The notes under the pieces are model-generated. The model saw nothing but the letters and a program-made list of their open reading frames with translations. It searched no databases and was not told the DNA's origin. Below, one piece after another: positions 62,981 to 64,000 of a DNA stretch of 64,000 nt (within the stretch, counting starts at the first letter, position 1; each line of letters starts with the position of its first letter). This DNA is from Dillenia suffruticosa (Eukaryota > Streptophyta > Magnoliopsida > Dilleniales > Dilleniaceae): assembly GCA_033439265.1 (NCBI GenBank), contig JAVTVX010000002.1, forward strand, positions 14,833,174 to 14,897,173, in the 5' to 3' direction. Both the position numbers and the translations under genes were made by a program.

Positions 62981-64000
62981 ATCTCTATTTTAACAAACCA
63001 TTCATCAATCGTCCACTGTTACAGCTTCTACCCCCCCAATTTTTCTTCTTTTATTACTGGATTTGCTTAATCTCTATCCTTTTCACATCTCCTTGCCAGC
63101 CAAACCCACCCATTACCAACTAGAACCGAATTAGCCTATTGCACTCCATCCTCCCACTTATTGGTTAGCTGCAGGTCGTAGGTTTGACAAACTCAGTATC
63201 CTGGGTCAAGCCATTCTTAAGCCGTCAAACCTCTATTTGAAAACTAATATTGCATATACAAGAGTTCAACTGTGACCTCAAGGCTATTACTTCTTTGAGC
63301 AACCAAGCTGCCCCACTGCATTGAAAAAAAAATTGTAAAAATTATCGACAAAAAGGAACTAAATCCACAACTTGTAAAGAAATAAAGATCATTTAGACAG
63401 AATGGTAAAGGGGAATCCTATGATCATCAATCATGGATATGAACAGAAAATGAAAGGATATATTCTACCAACTTGATCTCCTTGTAATTGGTAATGAACC
63501 AACCAACACAAAGCTGCTGAAATGCCGCGGCAACTTGACTTTCCAATGGCATAGAGCTAACTCCTTTCAATTTTCACCAATAAAAAGTAATCAAAACAAT
63601 TACTTCCATAGTGACATGTGACTAGAATATAGAAACTAGGCACAAATACTGAGACATGCTTATCAATTAGGCAACTTACATTGCACTTTACTGACAATTT
63701 CAAATTTTATGGCGCGTGTAAAAGTTTAGTTAGAAATCTAGATTTACATATTTTTCGACTGCTTATGAGACCGGTAGAACAAGGAAATTTTAGTTAGTAA
63801 CTACAAAGCCATAATTATAGTAAACTTGTAGAAGCTATTAACAGCTTGTTAAACATCACTTTCTATTATTCTGCCAATGCTTTTACAAAGAAAATGTTGA
63901 GAAGTTCTAAAAAAATTAATCAAACATATTCATGATTCATACAATCTAGCCATTTCAAAAGCCATTAAACAAGATTATATGAAACCCTCCTAAAACACAA
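62981..64000. repeat. Large direct repeat, copy B (runs off window)
   Basis: Co-linear with copy A at an offset of about 3.3 kb, starting with the same ATCTCTATTTTAACAAACCA and reaching the window edge. The interval between the copies contains exons of the unidentified gene, so the repeat unit may be a partial tandem duplication of that locus. Confidence 0.85.

Noticed and set aside
59665-64000. The two ~1.1-kb direct repeats as LTRs of an LTR retrotransposon
   Set aside because: They diverge visibly and lack TG...CA ends. The interval shows no primer-binding site, gag or pol, and holds spliced-gene exons instead.

Overview
The window is nuclear DNA of a flowering plant, almost certainly a eudicot. 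It is AT-rich and has compact GT-AG intron-exon genes with plant-only families: a chloroplast isopropylmalate isomerase small subunit, a purine permease, defensin-like peptides and a PQT3-type DWNN E3 ligase. It also has many GA/CT microsatellites and plant-type LINE and SINE remnants. Species cannot be fixed from the sequence alone. There is no operon, CRISPR array or prokaryotic signal. Exon joins below were built by hand from conserved protein sequence, GT/AG sites and reading phase. Family names come from recognition, not from a database search. || Layout. 1-1.9 kb: last three exons of the meiotic MutS homologue MSH4 (+), convergent with a complete 60S ribosomal protein L15 gene (2.8-4.4 kb, -) whose promoter carries telo-boxes and site II motifs. 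5.8-9.8 kb: a decayed defensin-like copy (-), a two-exon purine permease (+) and an intact two-exon defensin-like gene (-). 12.5-13.3 kb: intronless chloroplast 3-isopropylmalate dehydratase small subunit (+). 13.3-21.3 kb: no gene I can support, apart from a degenerate tandem repeat. 21.4-22.5 kb: C-terminal six exons of a Ulp1/SENP-type SUMO protease (-), with an in-frame stop exactly where the catalytic glutamine codon is expected. 24.2-25.8 kb: a dead LINE reverse transcriptase (+). 28.3-35.1 kb: a complete 15-exon PQT3-like E3 ubiquitin ligase (-, 891 aa). 37.5-49.0 kb: a complete 10-exon AIM24-family gene (-, 281 aa) with a 3.9-kb first intron. || 49-58 kb is a gene-poor repeat zone: an AT-rich degenerate tandem array, a SINE, an orphan terminal exon, and an L1-type LINE remnant with an RNase H domain. 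Two SINE-like insertions sit inside that LINE, each with a 16-bp target-site duplication. 58.4-62.4 kb: six phase-compatible exons of an unrecognised gene (-), with another SINE (15-bp duplication) in its large intron. A direct repeat of about 1.1 kb flanks part of this gene and runs off the right edge. || The genes are ordinary unlinked housekeeping or accessory loci and do not form a pathway. No novel system stands out. The best leads are the nonsense codon in the SUMO protease, the nested SINE insertions, the decayed/intact defensin-like pair, the small copy of the PQT3-like gene end downstream of the protease, and the unidentified 58-62 kb gene.
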